A DNA stretch of 64,000 bases, from NCBI RefSeq assembly GCF_036924745.1, contig NZ_JAZHSD010000001.1:558001-622000 (forward strand). Reading direction: 5' to 3'. The notes beneath the pieces are model-generated. The model made no database searches, was not told where the DNA came from, and saw nothing but the letters and a program-made list of their open reading frames with translations. Source of the stretch: Bradyrhizobium sp. AZCC 1693. Lineage in GTDB: Bacteria > Pseudomonadota > Alphaproteobacteria > Rhizobiales > Xanthobacteraceae. Both the position numbers and the translations under genes were made by a program. Shown here in pieces: positions 60,986 through 64,000 of the stretch (position 1 is the stretch's first letter; every line of letters starts with the position of its first letter).

Positions 60986-61192
60986 ATGGGTCAGCAAATC
61001 CAGGGATGGCGATCGGCAAGCGGCCAGCGCTTGTGGCTGTCGATGCTGATCGACACGATGGAAGCGATTTCGCGCCCGGAGCTGCGTGCCGTACCCTGTG
61101 ATGACCAGTTGCTTGCGACGGTGCGCGCCCAACTCGCCCGCCCGGCGTTGATTCGTACGCCCTATGCCTCGGCCTACAGCCTGCGGAACTGA
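60986..61192 (+). CDS. Hypothetical protein, 68 residues
   Basis: A small soluble protein starts at the ATG at 60986 with GGAAGGACAGG just upstream. Sequence features: WRSASGQRLWLSMLIDTMEAISRPELRAVP (helical, amphipathic), then a short tail ending TPYASAYSLRN. It is Arg/Leu-rich and has one cysteine. No family recognised. It lies in a 380-base gap between the small membrane protein and cfa. Confidence 0.5.
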   Translation: MGQQIQGWRSASGQRLWLSMLIDTMEAISRPELRAVPCDDQLLATVRAQLARPALIRTPYASAYSLRN

Positions 61193-61212
61193 CGCCACCG
61201 TGCCGGCGCCGC

Positions 61213-62463
61213 CTATTCGCCCGCCAACTGCAGCCGTGGCTGCCTCGCAAGTTCCATCCCGCGCAGCCTCGTTTCTTCCCGGCTAATGTAATCCCGCGTC
61301 ATCGGCACGATCCCCTGCCGCCGGGTGAGCTGGATCTGGAAATTCATCAGGTTTTGCTTCCGGAACGACATTTCCGACGCTGCCAGGTAAAATTCCCACA
61401 TGCGGGAAAACCGCTCGTCATAAATGCGCACCGCCTCTTCGCGCCGCGCCATGAAGCGGTCGCGCCAGGCCTTCAGCGTTTCCGCATAATGCAGCCGCAG
61501 GATTTCGATGTCGCAGACCAGCAGGCCCGCCTTCTCGATCGCGGGAATGACCTCGGAGATGGCGGGGATATAGCCGCCCGGGAAGATGTATTTGGTGATC
61601 CATGGGCTGGTCACATCAGGCCCGGTCGAGCGGCCGATCGAGTGCAGCACCATGACGCCGTCGTCGCTGAGAAGTTCGGAGCAACGCCGGAAGAAGGTTT
61701 CATAGAAGTCGATGCCGACATGTTCGAACATGCCGACCGACACGATCCGGTCGAACGGGCCGGCAATATCGCGGTAATCGCTCGGCAGGAATCTTGCCGA
61801 CCCCGCCAGGTTCTTTTCGGCGGCACGGGCATTCGAGGCCAGCAATTGCTCCGACGACAGCGTGATGCCGGTGACGTCGGCGCCGGTCATTTCGGCGAGG
61901 TAGAGGCCAAGACCGCCCCAGCCCGAGCCGATGTCGAGCACGCGGTTGCCGTGCCCGATCAGGAGCTTGGCGGCAAGATGGCGTTTCTTGGCGAGCTGGG
62001 CATCGTCGAGCGTGGTGTCGGGCGTTTCGAAATAGGCGCAACTGTATTGCTTGTCGGCGTCGAGGAAGAGGGAATAGAGCCGCCCGTCGAGGTCATAGTG
62101 ATGGGCGACGTTGTTTCTCGCCCGGCCGCGCCAATTGAATTGCCTGGCGTGCCGGCTGAAATAACGCAGCCACCATTGCAGCTTGGCCCAACGTGGTAGC
62201 ATTTCGGGCTGGCCGAGCAGTATTTCGAGCGCATCCGCGATCGAGCCGTCCTCGACCACGAAGGTGCCGTCCATATAGGCTTCGCCAAGCGCCAGTTCGG
62301 GATTGAGTAGAATACGGCGCTGGGTCCGCTCGGTCAGGAACTTCGCCGACACCGGACGGCCGGTTCCGTCACCGCAAGTAAACTTCGTCCCACTCGCGGC
62401 CGTCAAATTCATCGTGCCGCGGCGAATGAACTGACCCAAGAAATAACGCAACAACCGATCCAT
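61213..62463 (-). CDS. cfa: Cyclopropane-fatty-acyl-phospholipid synthase
   Basis: This 416-residue S-adenosylmethionine-dependent enzyme adds a methylene bridge to unsaturated membrane lipids. The SAM site is RVLDIGSGWGGLGLYLAEM. Family segments are NVAHHYDLDGRLYSLFLDADKQYSCAYF, then RIVSVGMFEHVGIDFYETFF and SPWITKYIFPGGYIPA. An N-terminal lipid-binding domain precedes the methyltransferase (about residues 1-120). The length fits CfaA-type enzymes. The enzyme acts at the inner membrane surface. Confidence 0.93.
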   Translation of the reverse strand: MDRLLRYFLGQFIRRGTMNLTAASGTKFTCGDGTGRPVSAKFLTERTQRRILLNPELALGEAYMDGTFVVEDGSIADALEILLGQPEMLPRWAKLQWWLRYFSRHARQFNWRGRARNNVAHHYDLDGRLYSLFLDADKQYSCAYFETPDTTLDDAQLAKKRHLAAKLLIGHGNRVLDIGSGWGGLGLYLAEMTGADVTGITLSSEQLLASNARAAEKNLAGSARFLPSDYRDIAGPFDRIVSVGMFEHVGIDFYETFFRRCSELLSDDGVMVLHSIGRSTGPDVTSPWITKYIFPGGYIPAISEVIPAIEKAGLLVCDIEILRLHYAETLKAWRDRFMARREEAVRIYDERFSRMWEFYLAASEMSFRKQNLMNFQIQLTRRQGIVPMTRDYISREETRLRGMELARQPRLQLAGE

Positions 62464-62722
62464 CGAAGCACCAATGGAACAAACTACTGTTATACCGACG
62501 CACCCGGGAAAGATTGGTTCCAGGGATGGATCAAATTATCATAAGTATGATGATGCCGTGGCGCTATTGCGTTGGAGTCAAAGCGGATATTCTCAAAAAC
62601 GGCGATCACGCAGATGCGCAATAAGCGTGCTTCCATTCGCGTCACAATCGGCTAAAAGGTGACCCCGCCGCCGGCCACGTGATGCGATTCCGGCAGTGAT
62701 TCCACGTTTGGAGAAGCAGGGA

Positions 62723-63832
62723 ATGTTGAGCCGAGCGCTCAGTTTAGCGACGGTGACGCTCCTGATCGGCTGCCTCACAGCAGGCGTGGCGCGGGCGGTT
62801 GAAAATCTCGACGCCGGCAAGAGCCCCTCGCAGATATTCTCGAACACGTGCAGCGCCTGCCACAAGAGCCCGCGTGGCCTGTTGAAGAGCGTGTCGGCTT
62901 CGTCGTTGCCGGGTTTTCTGCGCCAGCACTATACGACCGGCACCGACATGGCCTCGGTGCTCTCGTCCTACCTGATATCCAACGGGGCCGCCGACCCCCG
63001 GTATCAGAGCAAGGACCAGCCAAAGAAGGACGCCAAGCAGGACGGAAAGGCGGATCAGCCCGACCGGCTCGGTCGCCGCCAGCCGCCGGCCGCACCTGCG
63101 CAGGAGGCTTCCCGGCCGGACGCCGACGGCGCACCCCCGCAAGGCGAGGGCGCGCGTCCGGGCCGAGACGCGAAGCGGCTAGCGCGGCCGCACACGGCGC
63201 CCGAAGCCGCTAAACCTGCAGATGGCCAGACCCCGGCGCAGGCCGCGACCGACAGCAAATCGGGCGTCAGGCAGAAGCAGGGCAGACGTGGCAAGCCCAT
63301 CACCGAGGAGCCGCCGAAAACCCAGCAGGCAGCCCCTGGTGATGCCGCGAACGAAGATGCGTCGCGGGATGCCGCCAAGGCTGAAACTGCCGCGACAGAA
63401 TCCGGCAAGGCCGATCCTTCCAAGACCGATCTTTCCAAGACCGATCTTTCCAAGACCGATCCTGCCAAGACCGATCCTGCCAAGACCGATCCTGCCAAGA
63501 CCGATCCTGCCAAGACCGACGCGATCACGACGGACGGCGACAAGCCGGCCAATGAGGCGGCGAAGCCCGCGAGCGAGTCGGAAAAGCCGGCACGCGAGGG
63601 CAGCTCCGAGACCGCCAAGGTCGACGCTCCCAAGGAGAACGTCGGCAGCGAGCCCAACCCGCTCCGGCCCGATCCGGCGCCGCCGGCTTCCGCAACGACC
63701 GTCCCTGAGCCGGCCGCGAGCCCCTCCGCAGCGGAGCCTGCACCCGCGACGCCTCCACCAGTAACGGCCACGGCGCCCGCCGCATCGCCGGTAGCGCCGG
63801 CCGGCTCCCCCACACCACCCATCTCGCGCTAG
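62723..63832 (+). CDS. Monohaem-cytochrome-like protein with low-complexity tail
   Basis: This protein of about 369 residues begins with a signal peptide (LSRALSLATVTLLIGCLTAGVARA). A c-type haem site CSACH (43-47) follows, in IFSNTCSACHKSPRG, with Met76 in TTGTDMASVLSSYL as a possible axial ligand. From about residue 95 the chain is a long Lys/Ala/Pro/Asp/Thr tail that includes a tandem five-residue repeat. The ATG at 62723 is used because GGAGAAGCAGGGA precedes it; an upstream GTG is in frame. Function unknown; probably a periplasmic electron-transfer or sensor protein. Confidence 0.72.
   Translation: MLSRALSLATVTLLIGCLTAGVARAVENLDAGKSPSQIFSNTCSACHKSPRGLLKSVSASSLPGFLRQHYTTGTDMASVLSSYLISNGAADPRYQSKDQPKKDAKQDGKADQPDRLGRRQPPAAPAQEASRPDADGAPPQGEGARPGRDAKRLARPHTAPEAAKPADGQTPAQAATDSKSGVRQKQGRRGKPITEEPPKTQQAAPGDAANEDASRDAAKAETAATESGKADPSKTDLSKTDLSKTDPAKTDPAKTDPAKTDPAKTDAITTDGDKPANEAAKPASESEKPAREGSSETAKVDAPKENVGSEPNPLRPDPAPPASATTVPEPAASPSAAEPAPATPPPVTATAPAASPVAPAGSPTPPISR
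63406..63520 (+). repeat. 15-bp in-frame tandem repeat
   Basis: Seven complete copies and a partial one of CAAGACCGATCYTKC encode a pentapeptide of the K-T-D-(P/L)-(A/S) type. Copies 2-3 and 4-7 are identical within each group. Copy number is expected to vary between strains. Confidence 0.9.
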
Positions 63833-63882
63833 GATTTCAGACGCCCGAATGCCGGTCGATGGTGTGATCTCACTTGACCAGT

Positions 63883-63904
63883 TCTAGAGCGTTACTCTAG
63901 AGTA
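63883..63904. promoter_or_regulatory. Operator-like palindromes before the TetR gene
   Basis: TCTAGAG-N5-CTCTAGA (63883-63901) overlaps the perfect 12-base palindrome TACTCTAGAGTA (63893-63904), 30 bases before the TetR start. Its position suits autoregulation. Confidence 0.5.
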
Positions 63905-63934
63905 GAAATCCAACGGCTTGAAAGACGAACGTGA

Positions 63935-64000
63935 ATGACCACGGCGCGCGAGGATCTGCTGGCGGCGGGATTGGCGGTGTTCGACCGTGACGGTTTTGAG
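63935..64000 (+). CDS. TetR-family regulator, N-terminal fragment (cut by window end)
   Basis: The first 22 codons read MTTAREDLLAAGLAVFDRDG and then Phe-Glu at the window edge, the usual beginning of a TetR DNA-binding helix (helix 1 and the start of helix 2). Only this portion lies inside the window, so the ligand domain and targets cannot be described. Confidence 0.6.
   Translation, partial: MTTAREDLLAAGLAVFDRDGFE

Noticed and set aside
63406..63520. Possible CRISPR or minisatellite
   Set aside because: Units are 15 bp, in frame and without spacers; it is a coding tandem repeat.
63055..63822. Minus-strand frame with apparent pentapeptide repeats (VLAGS)
   Set aside because: The repeat is the antisense reading of the 15-bp tandem repeat in the cytochrome-like gene, not a pentapeptide-repeat protein.
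1..64000. tRNA, rRNA and CRISPR loci
   Set aside because: No T-loop-like signature in a cloverleaf context, no rRNA-like conserved stretches and no repeat-spacer arrays were found on reading.

Overview
The window reads as a chromosomal segment from a Bradyrhizobium-like alphaproteobacterium (Rhizobiales, Nitrobacteraceae). This rests on uniformly high GC, dense short intergenic gaps, the dnaB-alr ... radA-cvpA-purF-SDR series on the minus strand, HAAT-type (liv) and Bug/Tct uptake systems, and several short palindromic intergenic repeat families of the kind common in that genus. No rRNA, tRNA or CRISPR array was seen. The assignment is by family resemblance, not by a database search.

Layout. 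0-1.3 kb: an IS3-family element that appears to have cut off an older gene, whose tail remains at 1227-1334. 1.4-8.7 kb: MFS exporter, OhrR-like MarR regulator, GNAT, class III adenylate cyclase, then an ArsR-SRPBCC-DUF899-membrane protein operon. 8.7-16.4 kb: a sugar-acid module with a TctABC transporter (minus), a divergent LysR regulator, KdgD (5-dehydro-4-deoxyglucarate dehydratase), a Lin0512-family protein and an IlvD/Edd dehydratase. 16.4-22.7 kb: a TacA/TacT-like toxin-antitoxin pair, RNA cyclic phosphodiesterase, HAD phosphatase, an SDR with a degenerate active site, GST, a five-helix DsbB variant with a DUF5993 partner, an ArsC-family protein and two tandem PAS_5 proteins. 23.1-27.8 kb: a complete five-gene branched-chain-amino-acid-type ABC transporter (livG-livF-SBP-livH-livM). 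27.9-30.2 kb: DUF47-Pit phosphate uptake behind a Pho-box-like site, and convergently a SugE/Gdx exporter preceded by a textbook guanidine-II (mini-ykkC) riboswitch. 30.2-41.2 kb: prfC, NnrU-panB-acyl-CoA synthetase, YfgM-like/lipoprotein/der/MFS.

41.2-47.2 kb is a transposon-rich patch. It holds an IS1111-type IS110 element lodged next to a REP hairpin, a second HAAT-type binding protein, a beta-propeller protein, and an IS1202-type (ISNCY) element with 16-bp target duplications, all among palindromic repeats. 47.2-60.4 kb carries purF, cvpA, radA, alr and dnaB on the minus strand, interrupted by an alpha/beta hydrolase, a TSUP exporter, a Cys-rich cyclase, a cupin, a Bug protein, exonuclease III and a prohibitin-like gene remnant. 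60.4-64 kb holds small membrane or unknown proteins, a cyclopropane fatty acid synthase, a monohaem-cytochrome-like protein with a 15-bp tandem repeat, and the first codons of a TetR regulator.

The most informative non-gene signals are the guanidine-II riboswitch, with a visible Shine-Dalgarno sequestering alternative pairing; the non-coding end of the IS1111 element, which is where such elements carry their target-guiding RNA; the Pho box before DUF47-pit; and motifs shared between the tct and kdgD promoters.
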